DNA of 64,000 bases from Anniella stebbinsi. Taxonomy: Eukaryota > Chordata > Lepidosauria > Squamata > Anniellidae. The position numbers and the translations under genes were made by a program. The stretch is from positions 64,829,001 to 64,893,000 of the forward strand of contig JARDYH010000002.1 in NCBI GenBank assembly GCA_029215795.1. The letters are read 5' to 3'. Shown piece after piece: positions 55,060-64,000 of the stretch; the first letter of the stretch is position 1, and each line of letters starts with the position of its first letter. A model generated the notes under the pieces. That model was given only the letters and a program-made list of their open reading frames with translations. It made no database searches and had not been told where the DNA came from.

Positions 55060-55842
55060 GGAGCCCTAGACTTCTGCCCCCAGATCCTGCCCTGACAGCA
55101 CCACTGTTCATATGGACAGCCTCCCAGAGTTCACTAATTGTGTAGGTCTGAAAGATACCACTGTGCCTTAATCAGACATCTGATAATTAATAACTAGCAT
55201 AGTATTGTTTTGTTTTCACATGTCTCCATATTGGCTCAGTTATAACATGAGAATCCCTTGGATGAATCTAAACGTTTAAAAATGAGTATTTTTTTAAGAT
55301 CAGTAGCTGGTAATTGGATACCAAGAAAATTATTCATTGTATTTTTCAAAATAAACATGAACAAAAATGGAAAAATAAGGTCTTTTGTGTGCACTGCAGA
55401 TACTTCACAGGACATCTTCTGGAATGCCACTCAGAAATGTTACTTTAGCAATTCCAGACACATGAATTTCCAATTACGATTATACTAAGATAAATGTGAA
55501 ATGATGACCTTCATATCACTATTACTTTAATTAGTCAACTATCCAATTCAGTGCTGAATATAAACATAAATGATGCCAAGGGGGAAAACCCATTGGGTCT
55601 GTGGAAACGATGACAGGGAAAGATTTGTGATGGGCAAAGAGATATGGTAGGATGTGCAGGAACAGGCTTTAGCAGTCAGCATAAGTGGACAGGTGCCAAA
55701 AGCCCAGAGGCTCAGAATGGCCTATCCCTGCCTGCTGCAGCTGCCACCATCCTCCTTACCCTTCTAGTCAGTCCCACTGGTGAACGGAAGTGCCATGGCC
55801 ATGTCTGTAGATTCCATGATGCCCCATCATAAAAGGATTTTA
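55060..55842. other. Unique DNA, no gene seen
   Basis: No recognised repeat or gene. The region 55200-55560 is AT-rich with antiparallel frames that are chance. Confidence 0.4.
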
Positions 55843-56022
55843 GCTTACATTTTGAGTAACGGCAATCTGAAGCAATCAGATGCTGCTTTTGGTGAGGGGG
55901 ACATGGCTAATGCAGGCACATAGTGGTCTTTATGTGGCTCCTGTGCCCTCATTGGTGAGTCCCCTCTCAAAGGCAGCATCTGATTGGTTCAGATAGCTGC
56001 TACCCAAAAGTAAGTTTCAAAG
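55843..56022. mobile_element. Foldback MITE, about 180 bp
   Basis: The left arm (GCTTACATTTTGAGTAACGG, GAAGCAATCAGATGCTGC, TTTTGGTGAGGGGGAC) is the inverse of the right arm (GTCCCCTCTCAAAGGCAGCA, TCTGATTGGTTC, GCTACCCAAAAGTAAGTTTC). The loop contains CAGGCACATAGTGGTC/ATGTGGCTCCTG, itself nearly inverted. No transposase. Confidence 0.7.
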
Positions 56023-57265
56023 ATCTTTTAAAAATGCATTCAGGGCCTATAGGCTTGGCTAGCCAGTTCCCATAATGCTTTGTCTGTGGGACCAGCCAGG
56101 CCAGGTGAGGAGGAAGAGAAGCCAACACCACTAACCCACAGGTTAAATAAAGTGGAGTGGGTGGTGGGTGGACAGGCAAACTGGCAGCGTGGGGGCTTTG
56201 GTGCCTGGCAAGCTGGTGGGCGGCTAATACGAGGGTTTGGGCAGGCAGGGATATTTGGCAGTAGGGAATGTGGCACATTTAATAGGGAGTAAGTTTCAAT
56301 TAACCCAATGGAATTTACTTCTGAGTCAATTTGCATAGAATTATGCTGTCAATTAGGCTTTGATTATTATTATTATCTGTTTCCAAAGAGTCAAGTGTGT
56401 ACATATAAACCTGAACAATTCAATTTATAAGACATTAAGCAGACATGTCTAGTATTTTTAAAATGGAGAAGTTTCTTATCATGAAACTATCAAAGATGCC
56501 AATAACAGGAAGCACATACATTGATTCAACTCAATGCTGTGTCAACAGTATCCTAACTCAAGTTCAAAGACCAGTCAGCATGCTGCAGCCACCTTACCCT
56601 CAACTAGAAATAAAAATTGTTCTTGTAAAGTAAAGACAGCTGAAAAGCAGTAGCAAAGCTGTTTCCAGGTTACATTACATTACCCTTACATTAGAGTGCT
56701 GACTCTTCTCTAGATCTTCAGTTTCCTTGGCTGTTCTGTTTGACATTTTTGAGCACCTCTCCCCAGGGACTGTCATAATTCTAGTACATGTGAGGTAATA
56801 ATAAGTGTAGATTGCCTTTGAGGCTTAAACATTAATAAAATGCTGTCTCTTCACTACTGAGTAACTGGAAAAAATCCAATATGCCTTGAATCTGGGGTAA
56901 AGGCTTCCAGTGCAGAAAATGCGATATTCAAATAAGTTTGAACCCAAGTAACTCTCATATTACAAATTCAGCATTACTTTTTGTCTTTGTTCTGTTACAC
57001 ACTTCGCCCTTCTTACTGAGAAGTCCAGGGGTACTACTATTCCTTTGAATATTCAAGTACTGGAGATTTAGGGTGGTGTCTGTGCAATCTTTGTTTTATT
57101 TACAAGTATGGAAGCAGAGTATATTGGATGGTCCTTGATACCAGGGAGCAAATGCAAACCCTCCATCCAATTTCCGAAGGCTAGGGCTATGGCTAGCAAG
57201 AAACAAATCCCTGACCCTTTCCAGGAAAAGCCTAGGCAACACCGTTAGTGTTTTTTATGAACCCC
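56023..57265. other. Unique DNA with one repeat scrap
   Basis: TTAACCCAATGGAATTTACT at 56298 with TCTGAGTCAATTTGCATAGA is a fragment of the ACTTACTTCTGA-type repeat. The frames near 56000-56336 are GC-rich shadows on both strands. No gene recognised. Confidence 0.45.
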
Positions 57266-57269
57266 TCTA

Positions 57270-57734
57270 CTTTAAAATCACTTCACTGGCTGCCAATTAG
57301 TTTCCGGCAAAATATAAAGTGTTGGTTATTACCTTTAAAGCCCTACATGGTTTAGGTCCAGGTTACCTATGGGATTGCCTTCCTCTGTACAATCCACCCC
57401 ACATGATCAGGTCCTCTGGGAAGAATTTACTACAGTCAGCCAAAACTAGGCTGACAACGGTTACCCAGAGGACCTTTTCTTCTGCTGCTCCCAGACTGTG
57501 GAATGGCCTGCCTGGAGAGATTCGTCAACTTAGCAGTCTTTCCAAATTTAAGAAAGCCATAAAGACTGATTTCTTTTGGCAGGCCTTCCCAGTCGAATTT
57601 TAAGATGTCTGACTGTTATTTGAATAATATATTAGTTTTATATATATTTTAATCAGTTTTATGTATTTTATAGTATTTTTGTATTCAGTGTTGTTCCCTG
57701 CCTCGATTCAGAGGGAGAGGTGGGTAAGAAATGA

Positions 57735-57775
<41 letters not shown>

Positions 57776-57776
57776 T
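57270..57776 (+). pseudogene. L2-type LINE, C-terminus and 3' end
   Basis: A 94-codon frame (57319-57603) gives MLVITFKALHGLGPGYLWD, SSGKNLLQSAKTRLTTVTQR and TFSSAAPRLWNGLPGEIRQL, ending FFWQAFPVEF. The 3' UTR core TTCCCTGCCTCGATTCAGAG is followed by (ATT)n. It is 5'-truncated and closely related to the copies at 37272 and 45046. Confidence 0.85.
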
Positions 57777-57877
57777 GCTTCTGAATTGGCCCCAATCAGT
57801 TTTATGTATTTTATAGTATTTTTGTATTCAGTGTTGTTCCCTGCCTCGATTCAGAGGGAGAGGTGGGTAAGAAATGA

Positions 57878-57920
<43 letters not shown>

Positions 57921-57942
57921 TGCTTCTGAATTGGCCCCAATC
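57651..57942. repeat. 143 bp tandem duplication of the L2 end
   Basis: The segment from AATCAGTTTTATGTATTTTA through the CTCGATTCAGAGGGAGAGG core, the (ATT)n run and TTGCTTCTGAATTGGCCCCA is present twice in tandem (starts 57651 and 57794). Apart from the length of the (ATT)n run, I see no clear differences, so the duplication is recent or an assembly artefact. Confidence 0.85.
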
Positions 57943-58765
57943 TGCCTCAGCCCACTTCCAGTTCTAGAACCAAAGCAAGATTCAGATGTCCAAATTATTC
58001 AGATATCTGACAAGCTAGATAGATGGATGGGCTCCCGCCACCCACCACAACTCACAACCCTGTGCTTGTGCCTTCCAAGCTGCGAGAGCCTCCTGCTCCT
58101 TACCTGGACCCATCATGAGCACCAGCAGCTGTCCGTGCCTCCTTAAGGGTCACCATTTTAAAATCATCTGGAAATGGCGACTGTGTATGCAACATTAAGC
58201 CTGCCTGCACTCTGGAGCTGAAGTGGTGCACAGCCCTAAAACCATAGGAACAGACTCAAGGAATCAAGATGGCCAAAGTCACAACAGTATTCATCGTCAC
58301 AATTCTTCCAGATGTTAACTATTTATTCATCAAATGATTCTCAAATGTATTACTAGCAATCCAGTGTTTTACTTCCTTCAGTAGGGCATTATGGGGAGGA
58401 AATTGTACCGGACATTGTACTGGATCTTCAGCTTCATGGAGTGGATTGTGGCACCCCAAGGGATTGGAAGCAGTGCACAGAAAGGTGTGACTACAATGCC
58501 TAGCTTTGGTGATTACTTCCATTTCCTTTAGGTTATATCTGTGTAATAACCTAAAGAGGATCTGAAACAATGCTAGCTCCTTCCTTGCTATTCCCAGGAG
58601 TGGCAATAGAAGCTACACTGACATAAGTGTCAGATTTGGTGGAATTTTTTTTTTTTTAAATACAAAAACAGCCAAGTCTGTAATTCAGTTGGATTAGTTT
58701 CATTCACTTACGATAATATCAGAGAAATAACAGTGATCCAGAATTGCAAATAGATGTGATGATTG
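57943..58765. other. Unique DNA, no gene seen
   Basis: No recognised repeat or gene. The 95-codon minus frame at 58319-58606 has no domain. Confidence 0.4.
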
Positions 58766-58769
58766 GTTT

Positions 58770-59155
58770 TGTTTTTTGCACATCTAGGGGGAAGATACAA
58801 TTAACAAAATGAACTCAAATGAACTCTCCCTGATTGGCATGATCTCTAATTCTCTGGAACCGCTTTTGCATGGTCCTGTCAAAAGAAGTACTAAGGGTTT
58901 CTTTTTGTTTTTTGTTTTAATAACGCTGTGATTTAGAAGCATAATGGAATTCAAGATTAGAAGCAGTGCACCAACTAGAAATGATTGTGGAAAGTTTAAT
59001 TAGGGGTCATCAGAAACAAAGTAGGAGACTATGATTCAGAGAAAAGTTATCAGGAAATGATATGCCATTTATGAATTATAAAAGGCCATGACGTACTCCT
59101 AATTGGAGTGTTATCTACAATATGTGATTCAGCTGGTGAACACTTCTGTGCATAC
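58770..59155. promoter_or_regulatory. Candidate conserved noncoding element
   Basis: Repeat-free, with words such as AGTTTAATTAGGGGTCATCA, CCATTTATGAATTATAAAAG (Hox/Cdx-like), CATGACGTACTCCTAATTGG (CRE-like TGACGTA plus TAATTGG) and TTTTGTTTTAATAACG. No open frame. Proposed on composition and motif density only. Confidence 0.3.
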
Positions 59156-59257
59156 ATATCCATTGGCTTGATCAGATACCAAAATACACCTTGCCTACAC
59201 ATCTCCCACCCATCCCATCTACACTGCTATGACAGATTCTGTGGAATATACAAGATT

Positions 59258-59625
59258 CACATTTTATTTATTTATTTATTTATTTATTACATTTGTATAC
59301 CGCCCCATAGCCGAAGCTCTCTGGGCGGTTTACATAGGATTAAAAACAATTAAAAACAATATACAAAAATTAAAACAGCAAAAACATACAACATACACAC
59401 AATCTGTACATTTAAAAACCACTTCAACACTTCAAAAAACTACAAAAACAAAACAAAACAAACCCAGGCTCCTCAGATATTGCCAAATGCCTGAGAGAAG
59501 AGGAAAGTCTTGACCTGGCGCCGAAAAGATAACAATGTTGGCGCCAGGCGGGCCTCGTCGGGGAGATCGTTCCACAATTGGGGAGCCACCACAGAGAAGG
59601 CCCTCTCTCTTGTTTTATCTTATGG
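59258..59625 (-). pseudogene. LINE 3' end, other L2-related family
   Basis: On the minus strand, REAFSVVAP-like coding (AGAGAGGGCCTTCTCTGTGG, CTCCCCAATTGTGGAACGAT) runs to FRRQVKTFLFSQAFGNI and a stop. A 3' UTR with AACCGCCCAGAGAGCTTCGG, CTATGGGGCGGTATACAAAT and an (AAAT)n tail (plus strand TTTA run 59263-59288) follows. It differs from the CTCGATCCAGACGG family. Confidence 0.7.
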
Positions 59626-60199
59626 AATGGGCTCCATAATGTCAGGACATCAGGGCACTATTGTACATACTGGTCCAGCACTAAAATAAACTTAAAAGAT
59701 GTCTGAGTCAGTAGTCATCTACTATGTTTTCTTTCTCTGAAAGCTTAGTGCAAGTGTTCCTCATTTTTGGAGCTCCCATTCACAATAAAAAGGAGCTTCA
59801 AAAATGGGGTGTACCCCAGATCACTTGGGGGACACTACTTGGGGGACACTCAGGGGGGGGTGGAATAGAAAGGAATCTGGACCTAGTACTGCCAGCCCAT
59901 CATGGGTACAACAACCCCTACAACAAACCGTGGGTAATTAGGATGGCTTGTTGCTGATGCACAAGCCATCTTGAGGGAAGTGGTTCAGGTCCAAATGACA
60001 TGGCAACCGATTGGCGACGTGCAAACCCAGTCACTAGGAGGGGTTGTCATGTTGTGCAAACTCACTGGGAGCAAACTATTTAGAAGAGTTTTCAAGTTCT
60101 ACTATATGCTCTGAAATTAGAGGACCATTCTACCTATTTTGTAACTATATGCAACTTCTTAGCTTATACCTAAGGATGGATGAAACTGAGTTGAAAGAA
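59626..60199. other. Unique DNA, no gene seen
   Basis: A short tandem ACTACTTGGGGGACACT repeat lies at about 59822-59850. No gene recognised. Confidence 0.4.
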
Positions 60200-60426
60200 T
60201 ACTAGATACTAGCCCTCATGGTTATGTGCTACCTCCAGTAACTGAGTCAGTAAGCCTGTATGCACCAGTTGCTGGGGAGCATGGGTGTGAGGGTGCTGTT
60301 GCAACATGTCTTGCTTTGTTGGTCCTGGTCAACAGCTGGTTGGCCACTGTGTGAACAGAGTGCTGGACTAGATGGACTCTCAGTCTGATCCAGCATGGCA
60401 CTTCTTATGTTGTTATTTTCTTATAT
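60200..60426 (+). mobile_element. CR1 LINE 3' end
   Basis: TATGTGCTACCTCCAGTAAC, ATGCACCAGTTGCTGGGGAG, CTGGTTGGCCACTGTGTGAA and CTGGACTAGATGGACTCTCA followed by CTTCTTATGTTGTTATTTTC. The terminal octamer repeat is degraded. Confidence 0.85.
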
Positions 60427-61125
60427 ATTTCCTGGTCCTGTCAGACACTCTATTTTTGTGTCTTGCATGTACTTTAACATACATTTTCCCCATTGCTTCC
60501 TAAGCCAAAGCTATTCTGTTTAATGTTAACTCACATTTAATCTTGTTTTATTTATTTTTTAAATTGTGGGCAGGTATCAGTGAATAATTTGTGTTTGACT
60601 ATGACAGGTGAAAGGGAATGCTCTCATTTTGGGGGGGGGGTATGGCCTGCTGATAATAACAAACTAAAGCACATGATTCATGTGGCAGCCGAGGGCATAT
60701 TCCACAAATAGTTTAATTTTCATGCATGGCTGTGTCTAGTGCTAAGAAGCCACTTCCTGAAATGTCATTTGTAGAAACCTGTTTACAGGAAAGAAATTGT
60801 GGTATATTAACCAATCAGAAAGATGGCATTTCTTTTGTAAGATGCACAGGAAAATAAGAAGAATACCTTGCTACCTAAAGATTTAAGAAATACTTTAAAA
60901 AAATGATTAACAGAAGCTCCAGTTATCTGAAAATGCTATTTAACCAAGGCCTCAGTGTATTTTGAGTATAAATGTAAACATGTGAGTAAACTAGTATTAT
61001 TTTAATAAATGGGATGTTGTTTTATTGTGTACTATCTTAGCTCAAGTAATTACCAAAACATATGTTCCTGCTCTAAAAGGGGGTGTTCTGTGCTGTGAAC
61101 GCAGTGAAGATGATGTGCAGACAAT
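60427..61125. other. Unique DNA, no gene seen
   Basis: A poly-G run at 60632-60641. 60670-60840 is repeat-free. No gene recognised. Confidence 0.4.
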
Positions 61126-61256
61126 GGGCAGATTGACACCAAGCAAGATATAATAACACTTTGAAAACGCTATATGGAAAGTGTCAGGGGACCCAACAGT
61201 TGTCAATACTGTTAAAATCCATTATAAAATCCATTATATCCATTATATAGATCCTG
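61126..61256. mobile_element. MITE of the GCCTATCTACAC family, degraded
   Basis: GGGCAGATTGACACCAAGCA, ACACTTTGAAAACGCTATAT, GGACCCAACAGTTGTCAATA and CTGTTAAAATCCATTATAAA align with 61663-61811. ATCCATTATA is locally triplicated. Ends are decayed. Confidence 0.65.
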
Positions 61257-61662
61257 TTGATATTGTGATTGTCTTCATGAATCCACACTTTGATTATTAT
61301 TATTATTTTGTCAGCTCTTGTTATCTCCTATTGCAGGCTGGGACAACATCAAAGCTGAAGACAGTTCTCACTGATGAACCCAAGATACCCTAAAATATTT
61401 TCAAGGATTTTTAAAAAATCCATCCATCTACCCTTCCCAGAACCCCCTACCCAAGCTCATGTCTCCTTCTTCTAGAAGACACTCAAGCAAAATCCAATTT
61501 CCCTTCGCCTTCTCATATATACTCAGCTATCTGGCCTTTCATTTCCCACCCACTTGCAGCCTCTCCCACTATGTGCCTCCAAATTAAGGGTTGCTTTACC
61601 CCAGTTTCCCCCAAACTTCATTCTTTTCTGTGCGTTGGAGGTGAGGCCAAACTTTTACTCAG

Positions 61663-61811
61663 AGCCTATCTACACACGCAGGATAAAACACTTTGAAAAC
61701 ATTTTGAAAACTGTATATGCAGTGTATCCTGGGCCCCAACAGTTCTCAAAACTGTTATAACCCGTTTTAAACCGTTTTAAACTGTTTTAAAGCAGTAGTG
61801 TAGATAGGCTG
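61663..61811. mobile_element. MITE of the GCCTATCTACAC family, best copy
   Basis: Starts AGCCTATCTACACACGCAGG and ends CAGTAGTGTAGATAGGCT: a 13-base perfect inverted end (AGCCTATCTACAC). The interior TTTTGAAAACTGTATATGCA, GGGCCCCAACAGTTCTCAAA and a triplicated CGTTTTAAA are typical. No coding capacity. Confidence 0.8.
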
Positions 61812-61899
61812 GAAAGCTAGTATGAGAAATCATTTTGAGCTAGCTCTATTGGATGATCCTTTTTTTCCTAGATTCCACGTACAGTGGAAACCTATACAT

Positions 61900-62010
61900 G
61901 TCTGGAACCTACTCCCAGGTAAGTGTGTATAGGATTGCAATCTTAGGCTTCAATCCTATACACACTTACCTGGCAGTAAGCCCAATTGAAAGGAATGAGA
62001 CTTAAGTTAG
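61900..62010. repeat. Squamate ACTTACTTCTGA-type repeat, head-to-head
   Basis: CCCAGGTAAGTGTGTATAGG ATTGCAATC is followed by its inverse CAATCCTATACACACTTACC TGG (61914-61975), a palindrome of about 60 bp. GCAGTAAGCCCAATTGAAAG and AATGAGACTTAAGTTAG continue the family to the right. Confidence 0.65.
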
Positions 62011-62082
62011 TCATGACTTACATTGGATCTTACCCAATGAGACATGCATCTGAGCATACATGCAGAAGATTGTGTTATGCAT

Positions 62083-63066
62083 TAGGGCTGTGCACCCTGA
62101 TTCACCTTGGGGACCGTTTTGGGTCCCCCAAAACAGTCCCGATTCAACTTGGGGCATTTCAGGGGTTGCCTGCCTCGCTTTGGCACTGAGGCCAAGGCCA
62201 AGGTGAGGTTTGGGGCCCCAGAGGCAACACAGTCTTCAGGTCCCTGGGTGCCGGCTGCACAGCCGATAGCAAGGCCAGCGGTGAGTCCATTGGACTCACC
62301 TCCCTCTCCCCACTCTTCCTACTTACCTGCTGCCTTCTTGCCAGTGCCCACCGCATTGCAGCTGCCCTCCTTGCCGGCTGCCCTCCTCACCGGCACTGCC
62401 AGCGATTTTTATTGCCGGCTGTGGCTGCAGCATGGCTGCCGCTACAAGCTGCCCTCGTTCCCGGCACCGCCAGCCGCCCTCATCGCCGGCACTGCTGGCT
62501 GGGGTCATCACATGGCTAGCACTGCAGCCTGCCCTCATTCCTGTCGCCTCATTTACCGTGACCAGGAAATGAGACACTACAATGAGAACTAGGCCGCAAT
62601 TTCAAGATATCATGGGAACGCGGCCTGGTTCTCATTGGAGCGCTGAGTTTCCTGATTGTGGTTAGTGATGTGGCAGGTGCTGGGATTGAGGGTGGCTGGC
62701 ACTGATGGCCATGCAGCGGCTGTGGCTGGCAGCACCAGTGATGAGGACGGCTGGTGCCACAGGGAATGAGGGTGGCCGGCAGCTCCAGCTGTGCGACATC
62801 TACGGACGGCGAACAGGGGAGGGTAGTCGGCCATGCAGCAGAGGTACCAACAAGGAGGCAGAAGGTAAGCAAGGAGAGGGCAGTGAGGGCCCAGTGCAGC
62901 TCTGAATTGGCCTGAGGCGCCCCAAAGCTTTGATGCCGGTGTGCTTTGGCATTGAGGTGCCTCAGGCTGACCCAGAACCAACTCAGAAGAACCGAGGCAA
63001 GGCAGGCCGAATCAGCCCGCCTCACCTCGGTTTCGGGGATTTGGCCCGAGGCAGTGCACAGCACTA
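62083..63066. mobile_element. hAT-like MITE, 984 bp, 8 bp duplication
   Basis: Ends TAGGGCTGTGCAC and GTGCACAGCACTA are inverted. The flanks TTATGCAT (62075-62082) and CTGTGCAT (63067-63074) agree at 6 of 8 bases. Inner arms repeat CTTGGGGACC/GGCCAAGGC and GAGGCAAGGCAGG/CCTGCCTCGC inverted. The centre (about 62560-62660) is a hairpin with AATGAGAACTAGGCCGC / GCGGCCTGGTTCTCATT, homologous to the core of the element at 42346. GC-rich frames at 62107-62592, 62549-63064 and 62610-62981 are shadows. Confidence 0.75.
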
Positions 63067-63074
63067 CTGTGCAT

Positions 63075-63525
63075 TACTTACAGCCCCTGTGCCCCTGCTG
63101 CCATTGGAGATGCATACCTAATTCCACCTTAATCTTTCTCCATTAAATAACATGGGAAATGGAAAATGTCATAAAATTAAAACATCATGGGAAAATTTAA
63201 AATGAATCGAAAGGCACACCTCAGTGGCCAGGCTTGAATTTTCACAAGCAGGTACACTTGAGAAGCCCTGGGGGTGAGAGGTGGGAGGTAGGGAGCAATC
63301 TTCTGAGATTAAAACTGCAAAAACTGAGGCATTCTTCAATTAATCCTGTCCCCACACTATACCCCCATAAAAATTTGGAGGTCCAGAGATTTTCTCTACT
63401 GATATGTGATCTTGAGGTATTGGATTAACATAATAACTTGGTAGACATTCTGATTCTTACATGAATTTTTTTTAGGTGCTATTTTCAAAATGATAGACAA
63501 TTTTCTTTAATTCCTTAGTTTTCGT
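63075..63525. other. Unique DNA, no gene seen
   Basis: No recognised repeat or gene. Confidence 0.4.
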
Positions 63526-63843
63526 AGGCTGACCATATGAAAAGGAGGACAGGGCTCATGGAACTTTAACAGTTGTAGAGAAAAGGGAATTTCAGCCAGT
63601 GTCATTTGAATGCAATTAGTTCCTGGTGAAATTCCCTCTTCATTACAACAGTTAAAGTTGCAGGGGCCCTGCCTTCTTTTGTATATGGTCACTCTAGTAT
63701 AGTGCCTGCAACTTTAACTGTTGTGATGAAGAGAGAATTTCACAAGGAACTAATTGCATACAAATGACACTGGCTGAAATTCCCTTTTCTCTACAACTGT
63801 TAAAGTTACATGAGCCCTGTCCTCCTTTTCATATGGTCAACCT
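63526..63843. mobile_element. Foldback element, copy 3 (spacer in opposite orientation)
   Basis: Starts AGGCTGACCATATGAAAAGG and ends CCTTTTCATATGGTCAACCT. The arms match copy 2, but the spacer reads CTTTTGTATATGGTCACTCT AG, the inverse of copies 1 and 2. AGTTTTCGT occurs on both sides (63517-63525 and 63844-63852), giving a 9-base direct repeat (10 if the shared T is counted). No transposase is encoded. Confidence 0.85.
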
Positions 63844-64000
63844 AGTTTTCGTTAACCATAGAAGTAACTATCTTGTGTTTGGTATCAAATTATAGGTTTT
63901 TGGGATCAAGGAGTTCAAAGAATATGTTACTTTAATTGTCAGAGTACTCTTTCCACAATTTTCCAAGATGGCGCTGAAGTTTGTCATATTTTCTTGATGA
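63844..64000. other. Window end, unique DNA
   Basis: No gene or repeat recognised; CCAAGATGGCG near 63963 resembles a YY1-type motif but has no supporting context. Confidence 0.35.

Noticed and set aside
62549..63064. 171-codon minus-strand frame with hydrophobic stretches
   Set aside because: Lies inside the 984 bp palindromic MITE and is GC-rich; not credible as a protein.

Overview
This window looks like a gene-poor, repeat-rich stretch of a squamate reptile (lizard-type) nuclear genome. The evidence is the repeat content: squamate-style CR1 LINEs whose 3' ends carry the octamer TTCTTATG repeat, several L2-type LINEs with a recognisable reverse transcriptase, 5'-truncated L1-like LINEs, tRNA-derived Sauria-type SINEs, and many palindromic non-autonomous DNA transposons. 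I see no convincing host protein-coding exon, no functional tRNA or rRNA gene, and nothing bacterial. All longer reading frames are transposon remnants, shadows of inverted repeats, or GC-rich accidents. The species cannot be fixed from the sequence alone.

Layout. 1-5.5 kb: a foldback element, then a 1.1 kb solo LTR with a target duplication, then unique AT-rich DNA. 5.5-15.1 kb: two foldback elements, L2 and CR1 pieces, a full Sauria SINE, a CR1 reverse transcriptase remnant and small MITEs. 15.9-17.2 kb: an array of alternating hairpins. 17.2-21 kb: mostly unique. 21-22.5 kb: the endonuclease half of an L2. 23-29.5 kb: GC-rich and hairpin-array DNA, a gag-like reading frame, a 200 bp solo LTR, and CR1 ends. 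30-36 kb: foldback, hAT-like and SINE nests plus an L1 end. 37-39.2 kb: the best L2 reverse transcriptase remnant (minus strand). 41-45.8 kb: MITEs, an hAT-like MITE with an exact 8 bp target duplication, a possible LTR-retrotransposon end, and an L2 inserted in a MITE. 46-49.3 kb: unique DNA with conserved-noncoding-like composition, interrupted by a deleted L2. 51.8-55 kb: an L2 abutting a CR1 that is itself split by a MITE. 57-64 kb: L2 end with a tandem duplication, LINE and CR1 tails, three MITEs, a 1 kb hAT-like MITE and a third copy of the 318 bp foldback.

The most unusual signal is a set of elements built from chains of hairpins. Two hairpin types alternate, one centred on a TTAAAGGCCC-type stem and the other on a GCTAATGGTGGC-type core. 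They occur at about 16.5, 24.3, 28.6 and 33.4 kb, with a related element at 0.9-1.4 kb. One of these arrays lies inside an element bounded by TAGGG...CCCTA ends and a near-perfect 8 bp target duplication, so I infer they are bodies of non-autonomous hAT-like transposons. Three short AT-rich unique segments (46.4-46.9, 48.95-49.23 and 58.8-59.15 kb) resemble conserved noncoding elements and are the best candidates for host function. All family names rest on recognition by eye; no database search was possible.
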